Positions 16,924 to 25,764 of a DNA stretch of 63,915 nt are shown in pieces. The position numbers and the translations under genes are program-made. The DNA is from JBFEYJ01 sp041563315. GTDB taxonomy: Bacteria; Pseudomonadota; Gammaproteobacteria; Thiohalomonadales; Thiohalomonadaceae. Location of the stretch: contig JBFFNE010000006.1 in NCBI GenBank assembly GCA_041563315.1, positions 1-63,915 on the forward strand, written 5' to 3'. Positions within the stretch are counted from its first letter, which is position 1; each line of letters starts with the position of its first letter. The notes below the pieces were generated by a model, which searched no databases, had not been told where the DNA came from, and saw only the letters and a list, made by a program, of their open reading frames with translations.

Positions 16924-18135
16924 TTAGGAGGTTGACTCTTGAGATGCCAATGGGGGGAAGGCGATTACGCAGTTTCGTCCATGGTGCTTGGCTTTATACA
17001 TCATGTTGTCTGCGCGTCTGAGTAGATCACCGATGGTTGAATCCTGTATATCGAGTTCAGTGACACCTATGCTGACAGTGAGCTTGTAGTCGGTAGTGGC
17101 AAAGTCCTCCTCAACCCGCAAACGCAGCCGTTCGGCGGTCCGCATCGCCCCCTCCAGTGACTCCTCCGGTATGATGATGGCAAACTCCTCGCCACCGAGG
17201 CGACCGAAGATATCGGGCTTGCGCAGTGTACTGCGACATAGCTGGCTGAAACGCACCAGTGCCTCATCGCCGATACTATGGCCGTATTGATCATTGATCT
17301 CTTTGAAATGATCCAGGTCGAGCATTAGCAGTGACATATGCCGTCCGTACCGGTGGCTGCGATTGATCTCCTCTTCGCCCAGTTGCATGAAATAACGGCG
17401 GTTTGTCGCTCCGGTCAGCTCATCGGTACGTGTCTGGTGCAGTAGCTTTTTCTCCAGCTTGAGTCGTTTGGCGATCTCCTCTTGCAGTGCCTCTCGCGCG
17501 GAACGTTCGCGCATCAGTTCGAGAAACTCCTTGCGTTTGATGAGGTGGAACCGGGCACAAAAAATCGCACCGATTAGGTTGGCGCCTAGCATGATCATGG
17601 CCAGCTGCAACAGTAATAACTGACCGAGATCATAGATGGTAACGGCTAGAATAAAGAAGCCGACGGATAGCGAGAGTGATAACAGGTTGGCCACAATCAA
17701 GCGGTTGGGCATCAGCAGGTACATGGAGATGGCGACCAGTACCACCGCTAGGGAGGCGGCGACGATATCGGTTTTCAGCACCGTAAATATGAATAGCAGG
17801 AGGCCGCCGGCGAGCGCCTGAAAAATGAAGATGATTCGGTCAAACAGCGCTGGACTGTGGGTGACGCTGATCACCGCAAGGGTGATCAGGCCGCCGATAA
17901 AGATAATCGTGCGGATGACAAGTGAATAGACAAAGCCGTTGTCGGCGCGGAGCATGAAATAGTCACTGACAATGTAGACAATGAGCAGGGAGAGGGTGAT
18001 CAGGAGTGTCAGGCGCGTCTGGGTGACGGTACCTTTTTGTGACCATTGGCGAAATCGAGACTCCGTTGCAGGATTGGCGAATTCCGCTTTACGGTAATCG
18101 AGTGTAGTGTCGAGGTCACTCGTTATGTGATTCAT
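16924..18135 (-). CDS. membrane-anchored diguanylate cyclase
   Basis: About 403 residues. After a 35-residue cytosolic N-terminus come six hydrophobic spans (about 40-215), then a coiled linker (RERSAREALQEEIAKRLKLE) and a GGDEF domain. The active-site motif GGEEF lies at about 313, with the inhibitory RxxD site (RKPD) five residues before. The first in-frame ATG with usable context is at 18135; longer open frames run into tmcA on the other strand and are unlikely. The membrane part resembles a MASE-like sensor, but the ligand is unknown. Confidence 0.88.
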   Translation of the reverse strand: MNHITSDLDTTLDYRKAEFANPATESRFRQWSQKGTVTQTRLTLLITLSLLIVYIVSDYFMLRADNGFVYSLVIRTIIFIGGLITLAVISVTHSPALFDRIIFIFQALAGGLLLFIFTVLKTDIVAASLAVVLVAISMYLLMPNRLIVANLLSLSLSVGFFILAVTIYDLGQLLLLQLAMIMLGANLIGAIFCARFHLIKRKEFLELMRERSAREALQEEIAKRLKLEKKLLHQTRTDELTGATNRRYFMQLGEEEINRSHRYGRHMSLLMLDLDHFKEINDQYGHSIGDEALVRFSQLCRSTLRKPDIFGRLGGEEFAIIIPEESLEGAMRTAERLRLRVEEDFATTDYKLTVSIGVTELDIQDSTIGDLLRRADNMMYKAKHHGRNCVIAFPPLASQESTS

Positions 18136-18400
18136 CGTTAGAGTGGCATCCGGGCATATAAGGTTATAGCAGTGTAGTTGAATGTCGGGCAGGTGTGCGT
18201 CGGGTTGGCGACGGCACCGTTGTAGATTTTGCAGCGACATTGGTTTTTCTCCAGCATGGCATAATACGCTAGCCTGTCCATGGAACGCCTTGTTGGCTGT
18301 GCAGCAATGAGCGTGTTGCTGCCGTAACAATAGGTACAAAACTGGGGCATGCCTTTGGCTGGGGCAAAGGCTCCTGCTGTTCATACGGGTACTCGAGCTT

Positions 18401-20602
18401 ATGTCATCAAACACGGTAATTAATCCTCCGGCGCTCATGGCGCTGCTTCGAACCTTGATAGCTAACGCCTCGATGCAGGGCCATCGTGCTGTTGTGGTGT
18501 TGAGCGGCGAGCGCGAGTGGGGCCTGACACTCGTACAGGGCGTGCTGCCTCCGTTGGCCCTGTCGAGAGTGTTATGGCTTGGTGATGTCATTCCTCAGGG
18601 AATCGAGGTGTTGGCGAGAGGCGAGGCGCGTCGCCAGCTGGGGCAGGAAATTGATGGTGTAGTGCTCGATGCCTATGCCGGCTTCGACGCTGAAATGTTC
18701 GGTGCAGTAGTCGGTGCATTGCGCGCTGGTGGGCTGTTTTTACTGCTTGCACCGCCACTCGAACGCTGGTGCGATTATGACGATCCGGAGCATGCCCGCC
18801 TGGCTATAACCCCCGTTAAGCCCGCTGAGGTCAGTGGACGTTTTTTACATTTTATTTCGAAGACGCTGCAGACCAGCCCGGGTATCTTTCTGCTCCGGCA
18901 GGGAGAACCCTTACCCGATATCACTGCCGCTGAGGGAACGCGGTGGTGTCAGCCGTGGCTTGATGATGGCGTCACCGTCGGGCAGCGCCTTGCCCTTGAG
19001 GCAATCACGCGAGTGGCGCAGGGTCACCGCCGTCGGCCACTGGTGCTGACCTCTGATCGTGGGCGTGGCAAAAGCGCGGTGCTGGGTATTGCCGCCGCGC
19101 ACCTGTTGCAGGAGGGGGTGCCACAGATCCTGATCACGGCGCCGCGACGGGCCGCGGTTGAGCAGGTGTTTATCCATGCTGAGCGATGTCTGCCCGGTGC
19201 CGAGCGCTCTAACGGAGTGTTGCAGTGGCGGGGAAGGTGCATTGAATTTGTGCCGCCGGATGCCTTGACCTTGCAGCCACGTCAGGCGTCGTTGCTGCTG
19301 GTAGATGAGGCCGCTGCGATCCCGACCGCACTACTGGAACGAATGCTGGCGGATTATTCGCGCATCGTTTTTGCCAGCACCATTCACGGATATGAAGGAA
19401 CTGGACGGGGCTTTGCGGTGCGTTTTTTCCGCGTGCTCGATGCGCGCACACCGGGCTGGCACCTGCTGCGTCTGGAGCAGCCAGTGCGCTGGGCCGAAGG
19501 GGATCCGCTGGAGCGTTTCACCTTCCGTGCCCTGATGCTTGATGCGGAGCCTGCTGCTGATGCCGAGGTGGCCAATGTGACACCGCAGGAGTGTGTTTTC
19601 GAGCAACTCGACCGCGACGCCCTGTTGCACGATGAGCAGACGCTTGTCGAACTGTTCGGCCTGTTGGTGCTGGCCCACTACCGTACCAGTCCCGACGATC
19701 TTCGCTCCTTACTTGATGGGCCCAATCTGCGGGTGTACACCCTGCGTCATGGTAAGCACGTGGTCGCCACAGCACTGGTGGCGCGTGAAGGTGGCCTGTC
19801 CGCCGATCTGGCGCAGGAGATCTATGCCGGTCGACGACGCGCCCACGGCCATCTGATGCCGCAGTCCTTGGCGGTACATGCCGGTTTTTCTGAAGCGCCA
19901 ACCTTACTTGCCGATAGGGTGATCCGTATTGCCGTCCATCCGGCACTACAGGGGCGCGGACTCGGTCAGCTGTTGCTGCAGCAGTTGCAGGGGCAGGCGA
20001 AGCAGTCCGGGGCGGACTACCTGGGCGCCAGCTTCGGCGCCAGCGAAGAGTTGCTGGTTTTCTGGCAGCGTGGTGGATTGTTGCCAGTGCGTGTCGGGAT
20101 GACGCGTGAGGCCTCTAGCGGCACCCATGCGGCGATGGTTATGGGGCCGCTGAGCCCGGCGGGCGAGATGTTGTTCGAGGCGCTGCAGCTACGCCTGTTC
20201 GAACAGCTGCCGCTGTTGCTCGGTGAACCGCTGGCCGATCTCGATGCTGCGCTGGTTAGCCGCCTGTTTCAGCAATTGTCGCCAACGGCGTTATCACTTA
20301 GTCAGCAAGACTGGGGGGATGTGAGTTCGTTTGGTGAGGCGCTGCGAGGTTATGAGGTCTGTTTGTCGGCACTCTGGCGGTTGGCGCCCACGGCGCTGGC
20401 GAGCGAGGTGGCGCTGAACCCGACGCAACGCGCCCTGATTATCGAAAAGGTGCTGCAGCGTCGAGGGTGGAAGGCGCTGGCCGGGGCGCATGGCCTGTCA
20501 GGAAAGGCTGAGGCAATGACGGCGCTGCGTGAGGTATTTCGGAAGATTCTCGAGCACTATCGTGAACAGGGGGGGCTCGCCTCTGCCGCTGACTGGTTTT
20601 AA
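18401..20602 (+). CDS. tmcA: tRNA(Met) cytidine acetyltransferase
   Basis: 733 residues. It acetylates the wobble cytidine (C34) of elongator tRNA-Met using acetyl-CoA and ATP. Visible domains are the N-terminal DUF1726-type region (about 1-190), the RecD-like helicase with Walker A TSDRGRGKSA (about 217-226) and Walker B LLVDEAAAIP (about 300), then a GNAT domain with the acetyl-CoA loop VHPALQGRGLGQLL (about 513). A C-terminal tRNA-binding domain follows. The length agrees with E. coli TmcA (671 aa) plus variable loops. No clear ribosome-binding site precedes 18401. It converges with yqiA, only 3 bases from its stop. Confidence 0.95.
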   Translation: MSSNTVINPPALMALLRTLIANASMQGHRAVVVLSGEREWGLTLVQGVLPPLALSRVLWLGDVIPQGIEVLARGEARRQLGQEIDGVVLDAYAGFDAEMFGAVVGALRAGGLFLLLAPPLERWCDYDDPEHARLAITPVKPAEVSGRFLHFISKTLQTSPGIFLLRQGEPLPDITAAEGTRWCQPWLDDGVTVGQRLALEAITRVAQGHRRRPLVLTSDRGRGKSAVLGIAAAHLLQEGVPQILITAPRRAAVEQVFIHAERCLPGAERSNGVLQWRGRCIEFVPPDALTLQPRQASLLLVDEAAAIPTALLERMLADYSRIVFASTIHGYEGTGRGFAVRFFRVLDARTPGWHLLRLEQPVRWAEGDPLERFTFRALMLDAEPAADAEVANVTPQECVFEQLDRDALLHDEQTLVELFGLLVLAHYRTSPDDLRSLLDGPNLRVYTLRHGKHVVATALVAREGGLSADLAQEIYAGRRRAHGHLMPQSLAVHAGFSEAPTLLADRVIRIAVHPALQGRGLGQLLLQQLQGQAKQSGADYLGASFGASEELLVFWQRGGLLPVRVGMTREASSGTHAAMVMGPLSPAGEMLFEALQLRLFEQLPLLLGEPLADLDAALVSRLFQQLSPTALSLSQQDWGDVSSFGEALRGYEVCLSALWRLAPTALASEVALNPTQRALIIEKVLQRRGWKALAGAHGLSGKAEAMTALREVFRKILEHYREQGGLASAADWF

Positions 20603-20605
20603 TGC

Positions 20606-21166
20606 CTAATCACGGATCTCCTCTGCAAAGCGGCGGATCAACTCCATCTTCGACTCAAAATGTTCATAGGCGTGGTTACCTCCTTCCTCGACTTCAAGGC
20701 GGGCGCCGGGCAGGAAGTCGATGGTGCTGCGATGATCGATGAGTTTATCCCCGAGCTGTACCATTAGCAGCAGTTTTTCTGTGCGTGCGCTGGGGCAGGC
20801 GAATTGCCGCAATGATTCAAGGTGGGTAGCGGTAAACTCAAACTGCGAGCCGTCGTAGTAGTGGTGGTTCATCCCCTGTACCTGTTCCAGGGGAGAGACT
20901 ATTTTCACTACCGGGTTGATCAGCACCGCCGGCAGGTCAATGCGCTGCGACAGGTAGAGCGCATAATAGCCGCCGAGAGAACTGCCGAGTAGCAGTGGCG
21001 TCTCGGGCAGGGCACGGATGAACTCCTCCAGGGTCTCTACCGCCAGGTCGGGGATGTGGCTGAGGGAGGGAGCATAAAGCGCGTCAAAATGGTGGCGTAA
21101 CACCTGTGCCTTGGTAGAGTGGGCGGAACTGGCAAAGCCATGGATGTAGAGCAGCGGTCGGGACAT
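20606..21166 (-). CDS. yqiA: YqiA/YcfP family alpha/beta esterase
   Basis: 186 residues beginning MSRPLLYIHGFASSAHSTKA, the conserved N-terminus of this small hydrolase family. The nucleophile elbow is GSSLGG at about residue 61, with the catalytic Asp and His towards the C-terminus (GGNHAYEHF). It is a cytoplasmic esterase; the native substrate is unknown. The gene is convergent with tmcA. Its 5' flank reaches another minus-strand gene (the DsbA-like one) 83 bases upstream. Confidence 0.9.
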   Translation of the reverse strand: MSRPLLYIHGFASSAHSTKAQVLRHHFDALYAPSLSHIPDLAVETLEEFIRALPETPLLLGSSLGGYYALYLSQRIDLPAVLINPVVKIVSPLEQVQGMNHHYYDGSQFEFTATHLESLRQFACPSARTEKLLLMVQLGDKLIDHRSTIDFLPGARLEVEEGGNHAYEHFESKMELIRRFAEEIRD

Positions 21167-21249
21167 GGCATGGCCCTGTTGTTAGTGGTAATGACAGATT
21201 GTCACAGGATAAGTCGTGTTCTGCCAGTACAAGATGCGCTTGTCAGGCC

Positions 21250-21927
21250 TTAGCTGGTTGTGGCAATAGCCTCGTGCAGCAGCCACTCGATGGTCTCGCG
21301 CATATTCTCGGCGCTGTTGTAGTCGATGGATACGAGCCAGTGCGAGCCGTTGACTGCCAGTACCAGGCTGGGATAGCTGTCGACGCTCAGTGCCTTGGCC
21401 TGGGCCATCTCTTGCTGCAACAGGGCCTGTGTCGCGGGTGCTTTTAATGCACAGCTGAAAGCATCAACATCCAGCCCTATCTCGGCAGCCAGTGATACCA
21501 GTGTATTGGTGTTTGAGGGGTTGCGTGCCTGCAGGTAGTAGGCACGCTGGATGGCCTCCAACATCGCTTCACCCCATCCCTCGCCTTGTGCTCGTGCCGC
21601 GATCACGGCGCGGCAGGCCGGGTAAGAAGCTCGTCGAGGTGTGGTGCTGGTCCAGAAGGCGAAGTTGAAACGGGTGCCGGGGACCGTTTGCTCAATGCGT
21701 TGCCAGGTTGCTTGCAGCCGTTCGCGCATTTCGCTGGGCATCGTCTCGTCGGTGTCCGGTGCCAGTCCGCCGAGAAGCTTGACTATGCGGAGATCGCTCG
21801 GAAGTTGTAGGACCAAGCGCTGCCACTGCGGTCGTAATGCCCAGCACCAGCTGCACATGGGGTCGTGAACGTAATAGAGGGTGATGTCCAGGGCTGTGCT
21901 CCGGGAAAATAAGGATGGTGACGCCAT
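21250..21927 (-). CDS. DsbA-family thioredoxin-fold oxidoreductase
   Basis: 225 residues. The active-site motif is PMCSWCW near residue 17 (Cys-Ser-Trp-Cys), followed by the alpha-helical insert typical of DsbA/FrnE proteins, and the cis-Pro region SYPSLVLAVNG in the C-terminal half. No signal peptide is present, so it acts in the cytoplasm. Members of this group catalyse dithiol oxidation or isomerise 2-hydroxychromene-type compounds. The start at 21927 is favoured because the longer GTG start at 21999 runs into the DUF6763 gene. Co-transcription with that gene is likely. Confidence 0.8.
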   Translation of the reverse strand: MASPSLFSRSTALDITLYYVHDPMCSWCWALRPQWQRLVLQLPSDLRIVKLLGGLAPDTDETMPSEMRERLQATWQRIEQTVPGTRFNFAFWTSTTPRRASYPACRAVIAARAQGEGWGEAMLEAIQRAYYLQARNPSNTNTLVSLAAEIGLDVDAFSCALKAPATQALLQQEMAQAKALSVDSYPSLVLAVNGSHWLVSIDYNSAENMRETIEWLLHEAIATTS

Positions 21928-21965
21928 GGCATCACCGCGGGCGGCCGTGATGAATCTCCGGACGG

Positions 21966-22262
21966 TCAGACGCGTGTCTCTTGCAGTGGCTCGTTCCACT
22001 GCTCCGGAGTGGTATCGGTGATCTCGGTGCCGTAATCATCAGTCTCACCGATGTCGATAGGCCCGCTCCAATTTTCCGGCTCATCGCAAAGTTCAATCTC
22101 AAGGGTATACCAGGTGTCCAGCTCAACCTCCTCAAGATCACCGTCAAAGTGCTGCAGTTCCACCGTGGCGTTGTCGTCATCAAGGGCGACGATCTGGAAG
22201 CATTGGCCCTTGTCCAGATGACGGTACCAGTTACCAATGATAGGGTCGGATTCGGTAGCCAT
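21966..22262 (-). CDS. DUF6763 family protein
   Basis: 98 residues starting MATESDPIIGNWYRHLDKGQ. The pattern DP.(I/V)GNWYRHLDKGQ.F followed by LD.WY.LE.E....WSGP is that of DUF6763, an acidic cytoplasmic family seen mainly in sulfur-oxidising Gammaproteobacteria; its function is unknown. The start codon follows AGGAGG. Upstream in-frame sequence is open but lacks a site. The gene is 170 bases downstream of the 90-aa gene and 38 bases upstream of the DsbA-like gene. Confidence 0.8.
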   Translation of the reverse strand: MATESDPIIGNWYRHLDKGQCFQIVALDDDNATVELQHFDGDLEEVELDTWYTLEIELCDEPENWSGPIDIGETDDYGTEITDTTPEQWNEPLQETRV

Positions 22263-22431
22263 GCGGATTGCCTCCTGGGTTGCCACCGGAAGGGGTTTGG
22301 CCTGGATGCCTCGCATCGGCAGCAAACCTGAATTAACTCTAGTTGAGATGCATCCGCCTTCAAGCGGCATCGCTACGGTCTCCGCGGGGCCGGCCAGCTT
22401 AAGCCCTTGCCGCGTAGCACCTGAGTGGTAA

Positions 22432-22704
22432 TCAGGTGGAGGAGAGGCGGGTGTCATCGCGCTGCCCGCTGTCGTAGAGGACCAGCTCCCAGCTGTCGGT
22501 CGCGCTGTCGTGGCGCAAGATGTAGATCCCGCCGTCACCACCGCGCAGCTTGAAGTAGCGGTGCGCCGGGTCGATCCAGCGATCCAGGATCGCCTCCACT
22601 GTGATCTCCCGTCCGGCAAGGGTGAAGCGCTGCGGTGATTCATCGGCGCGGTGGCCGCTGTAGCACTCCACCTGCAGCGTCCTGGGGGGTGGTTTTTCCT
22701 TCAT
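22432..22704 (-). CDS. conserved hypothetical protein (90 aa), coupled to the HTH/Zn-ribbon regulator
   Basis: A small soluble protein with the pattern LQVECYSGHRADE, then RF.LAGREITVEAILDRW, HRYFKLRG and YILRHD. The mix of short strands suggests a compact beta-rich fold with a conserved Cys near residue 14. I do not recognise the family. Its ATG overlaps the TGA of the upstream regulator gene by one base (TGATG), so translation is coupled and the two proteins probably work together. Confidence 0.65.
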   Translation of the reverse strand: MKEKPPPRTLQVECYSGHRADESPQRFTLAGREITVEAILDRWIDPAHRYFKLRGGDGGIYILRHDSATDSWELVLYDSGQRDDTRLSST

Positions 22705-22982
22705 CAGCGTTCCTCAATCATGATGCGCGGTCCGCTGATCCATGTGCCCTTGCAGCGTGGGCATTTTCCCTGCTTGTGTAACTTCTCCTTGTTGAAGACA
22801 AAACCGTACTTGTTGCAGCGGGCAGGGGTAATGACCGTCCGCCATGGCTCATGGCGAAGGCTCCTCAGCAGGTGTTGCAGATCCGCCTCCACTTCCTTGA
22901 CCGGCTCCTCCAGCATTTCCGACAGCTCATGTAGGCTGGTTGGGTGGTGTTGTAACCGAGTGATCAGATCCTTGCGAAACAT
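22704..22982 (-). CDS. predicted regulator: HTH domain fused to Zn-ribbon (COG3357 type)
   Basis: 92 residues. The first half is a winged-helix-like domain (MFRKDLITRLQHHPTSLHELSEMLEEPVKEVEADLQHLL). The second half is a zinc ribbon with ligands Cys in RCNKYGFVF and CPRCKGTW. Such small HTH/Zn-ribbon proteins are common in archaea and are thought to be transcription regulators. It is divergent from the THUMP/rtcA operon, so it is the natural candidate regulator of it. That link is inference. Confidence 0.7.
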   Translation of the reverse strand: MFRKDLITRLQHHPTSLHELSEMLEEPVKEVEADLQHLLRSLRHEPWRTVITPARCNKYGFVFNKEKLHKQGKCPRCKGTWISGPRIMIEER

Positions 22983-23071
22983 AGTCTCAGGCTCTTACTG
23001 ATTCCTGCAAGGTTAGCAGATAAAGCCGAGGACGATGGTGGCTATACTGAGGGAAATACCCGGGAGGCATG

Positions 23072-23611
23072 ATGCTGGACTGGAACGTTGTAGTGACCAC
23101 TCACGAACACCGCTACCGCCATGCACGGGCCTTCCTCGCCCCCATGGGGGAGCTGCACGATACCGGTTTCTACAATGTGCTGGTGATGCGGGTGGAGCAG
23201 CCGCAGGATTTTCTTGTCCGGCTTGAGCACCATGTTGCAGCCTTTCCCGAGGCCGCCGCCAGTCTGGCGCGAGTGCTGCCGGTAACCGAAACTTTTCGCT
23301 ACCAAACCGCGGAGGAGTTTGAGCTCAAGGCGGTCGATGCGGTGCGCGACTGGCTGGGGAAGCTGGCCGGCAGTCGCTTTCATGTGCGCATGCACAGACG
23401 CGGTTTCAAGGGCAAACTTTCGAGCCTGGATGAGGAGCGCTTTCTCGATCATTTTGTGATCGAAGAGTTATCTCGACAAGGCAAGGAGGCTGTGGTCGAT
23501 TTTGACGATCCGGACTGGATCCTTGCTGTTGATACGGTCGCGCAACGTGCCGGCCTGTCACTGTGGAGCCGAGATGCATTGCGGCGTTTTCCATTGCTCA
23601 AACTGGATTGA
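23072..23611 (+). CDS. THUMP-domain RNA-binding protein
   Basis: About 179 residues. The C-terminal part (about 85-160) shows the THUMP pattern FHVRMHRRGFKGKL, then a helix ending in a VVDFDDPDWILAVD strand and RAGLSLWSRD, as in tRNA-modifying enzymes and archaeal RNA-binding proteins. The N-terminal part is helical and has no recognised catalytic motif. GGGAGG just upstream favours the second ATG (23072) over the first (23069). Its TGA overlaps the rtcA start ATG by one base, so the two are translationally coupled. Confidence 0.72.
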   Translation: MLDWNVVVTTHEHRYRHARAFLAPMGELHDTGFYNVLVMRVEQPQDFLVRLEHHVAAFPEAAASLARVLPVTETFRYQTAEEFELKAVDAVRDWLGKLAGSRFHVRMHRRGFKGKLSSLDEERFLDHFVIEELSRQGKEAVVDFDDPDWILAVDTVAQRAGLSLWSRDALRRFPLLKLD

Positions 23612-24687
23612 TGTTCATGTCTGGTGATCACGAAAAAAATGCCAGGGGTGAAACACTGGAGGCAAAGTGTGTGTTGGTGATCGATGGTTCGATGGGCGAA
23701 GGCGGTGGGCAGATCCTGCGCACTGCACTAACACTCTCGCTCTGTCTGCAAAGACCCTTCCGACTCATCAATATCCGTGTGCGTCGCCGCAAGCCGGGTT
23801 TGCAGCGACAGCACCTGGCTGCGGTCCGTGCGGCGACTGTGATTGGCGGGGCAGAGACCAAGGGGGCTGAGCTGGACTCTACCGAGCTGAGCTTTGTCCC
23901 TAGGGGGATTGCCGGCGGTGATTACTGTTTCGATATCGGCAGTGCCGGCAGCACGACCCTGGTGTTCCAGACCCTGATTCTGCCGTTGCTGAGGGCTAAT
24001 GCACCCTCCCACATCGTACTGAACGGCGGTACCCACAACCCGCTGGCGCCAAGTTTTGAATTCATGCAAAAGGCTTTCCTGCCGTTGCTGGGAGAAATGG
24101 GAGCCCAGGTGGAGTTCACGCTGATGCGCCCTGGTTACTATCCAGTCGGCGCCGGGGAGGTAAGGGCAAACATCCATCCTTGTGCAACGCTACAGCCGTT
24201 GTTTCTGGAGGAGCGCGGTGCAATCCGCCAGATCAGTGCCGAGGCCACCCTATCGCGCCTGCCGGAACATATCGCCGAGCGTGAGTTGAAAGTGGTGGCC
24301 GAGAGGCTTGGACTGGAACCCGAAGCGTTGTCTGTGCGCCATGAAACCGGAGCGCATTGTCCAGGAAATACTCTGCAGGTGACCGTTGAGAGTGAGGCCT
24401 GTACCGAGGTCTTTAGCGGGACTGGCCAGCGTGGTTTGCCCGCTGAGGCCGTGGCCGAAGGTGTGGTCCAGCAGGCGCGGCGCTATCTTGATGCCGGTGT
24501 TCCGGTAGGCCCGTATCTGGCCGATCAGCTGCTGCTGCCCCTGGCATTGGCCGGTGGCGGGGCGTTTGTCACCGTGACACCGGAGCGCCACACGCCGACC
24601 AATATCGAGGTCCTCCGCCGGTTTCTTCCCATGGCCATAAGCATGACGGAACTGGCACCGGATCGCTGGCGCATCGCGGTCTGCTAG
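23611..24687 (+). CDS. rtcA: RNA 3'-terminal phosphate cyclase
   Basis: 358 residues. RtcA converts a 3'-phosphate on RNA to a 2',3'-cyclic phosphate through an adenylylated His. The family start motif IDGSMGEGGGQILRTAL is followed by the RPF...IRVRRRKPGLQRQHL segment. The GNTLQVTVES and YLADQLLLPLALAGGG motifs follow, and the nucleophilic His is in ERHTPTNIEV (near residue 327). It is about 20 residues longer than the E. coli enzyme because of an N-terminal extension (FMSGDHEKNARGETLEAK). Translation is coupled to the upstream THUMP gene, and an MJ1316-type gene follows 13 bases later. No RtcB ligase gene lies nearby. Confidence 0.92.
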   Translation: MFMSGDHEKNARGETLEAKCVLVIDGSMGEGGGQILRTALTLSLCLQRPFRLINIRVRRRKPGLQRQHLAAVRAATVIGGAETKGAELDSTELSFVPRGIAGGDYCFDIGSAGSTTLVFQTLILPLLRANAPSHIVLNGGTHNPLAPSFEFMQKAFLPLLGEMGAQVEFTLMRPGYYPVGAGEVRANIHPCATLQPLFLEERGAIRQISAEATLSRLPEHIAERELKVVAERLGLEPEALSVRHETGAHCPGNTLQVTVESEACTEVFSGTGQRGLPAEAVAEGVVQQARRYLDAGVPVGPYLADQLLLPLALAGGGAFVTVTPERHTPTNIEVLRRFLPMAISMTELAPDRWRIAVC

Positions 24688-24700
24688 AGGGAGCCGTCCG

Positions 24701-24955
24701 ATGATCCCCATCCATGAACTGTTGAACCGCATCCGCTGGGACCGCGACTTCGGCAAGGCGGAGTTCGTCATTAGTTACTATGACCGCCAAACGGGCGAAA
24801 ACCTCCAGGTGCCTTTTGTCGAGTTGAGCTTCTCCGAAGAGGACCACTTCGGTTTTACCTTGATCGATCGGGATGGGGGGGTGCATCACATTCCCTATCA
24901 CCGGGTCAGGGAGGTGCTTCGCGATGGGGAGCGGATCTGGCACCGCAAAACGTAG
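24701..24955 (+). CDS. DUF504 / MJ1316-type domain protein (RNA cyclic-end recognition family)
   Basis: 84 residues of the small archaeal-like UPF0248/DUF504 family. The core reads IHELLNRIRWDRDFGKAEF, SYYDRQTG, FVELSF, DGGVHHIPYHRVREVLRDGERIW, with the conserved (I/L)P.HR motif. Burroughs and Aravind proposed that this domain recognises RNA with 2',3'-cyclic phosphate ends. That activity is a family-level prediction. A GAGGGAG site precedes it, 13 bases after rtcA. Its placement fits an RNA-end processing operon: the RNA-binding THUMP protein, the cyclase, and the cyclic-end reader. Confidence 0.75.
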   Translation: MIPIHELLNRIRWDRDFGKAEFVISYYDRQTGENLQVPFVELSFSEEDHFGFTLIDRDGGVHHIPYHRVREVLRDGERIWHRKT

Positions 24956-25029
24956 GTTCACCCTTCTCCTCACGCCCTGATGCGCTACAATGCCAACTGT
25001 CAAAGAACGCATAGCAACAATCCGCAACC

Positions 25030-25521
25030 ATGTCCGATAAAGGTATGAAAAAATACAGCGGCGATAACCACCAGGGGGCAGATCACGCCGCGCCCTATCC
25101 AATCAGCCGCATGGCCCCCGCCTCCGAGTTGGTTGATCTGGCCCGCCAGATCGAGGAGGCCGACCAGATGCTGGGCAATGTGGTGCATGCCAAGCTCAAG
25201 GTGATCGCCGAACAGATGAAGGCGCTGCAGCAGGAGGCCCGGACGATCCTGGAATCCTCCGCCCGCGACCAGCAGCTGCACCGGGCGCAGTGCCAATTCA
25301 AGCGGCAGCCGGGCAAGACCTACCATCTGTACAAACGGAGCGAAGAAGCCTTTTATTTTTCCATGCTCTCTCCTGATGAGTGGGGTGGTAAACCGCCGCA
25401 TGAATTCGTCGGTTCCTTCCGGCTGGAGAATGACATGTCCTGGACTCCAGTAGAGGAGATCGGCAAGGACGAACCCTCTATCCAGTTGCTCAACGCGATG
25501 CTCAACGTGCCGTCACGCTAA
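25030..25521 (+). CDS. DUF2452 family protein
   Basis: 163 residues with the DUF2452 pattern: PYPISRMAPASELVDLARQI, a long helix (MKALQQEARTILESSARDQQ), the QCQFKRQPGKTYHLYKR block, then YFSMLSPDEWGG and PHEFVGSFRLENDMSWTP. The function of the family is unknown; it is cytosolic. It follows the RNA-end operon by 74 bases and may be read through from it, or have its own promoter. Confidence 0.85.
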   Translation: MSDKGMKKYSGDNHQGADHAAPYPISRMAPASELVDLARQIEEADQMLGNVVHAKLKVIAEQMKALQQEARTILESSARDQQLHRAQCQFKRQPGKTYHLYKRSEEAFYFSMLSPDEWGGKPPHEFVGSFRLENDMSWTPVEEIGKDEPSIQLLNAMLNVPSR

Positions 25522-25764
25522 ATTGCGCTGGGCATTCGATAGCCTATATTCACGACACGGATCGTCGCAGGTGGCGTTCCCACGCGGCGCGTGGGAATAA
25601 TAATCTTTTCCTTTGAACTTTGAATAAAGCATCCTCTCAGGTAGAGGGGACCGTTATGCTTTGTGCGTGGTGGTAGACGTTTTTCATCGGCCACCCCTCG
25701 TGCCACACTGTTCGGGTGAGCCGGTTGCTGACAGGAAGGTCTGAAGCGCATGGAGGAGGTAAGG

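Noticed and set aside
18135..18591. N-terminal extension of the membrane diguanylate cyclase up to 18591
   Set aside because: The extension overlaps the divergent tmcA gene, has low-complexity random composition and adds no domain; the ATG at 18135 is sufficient.
22983..23071. A sigma54 promoter for the rtcA operon, as in E. coli
   Set aside because: No TGGC-N-TTGC-type pair with correct spacing is visible, and no RtcR activator gene is adjacent.
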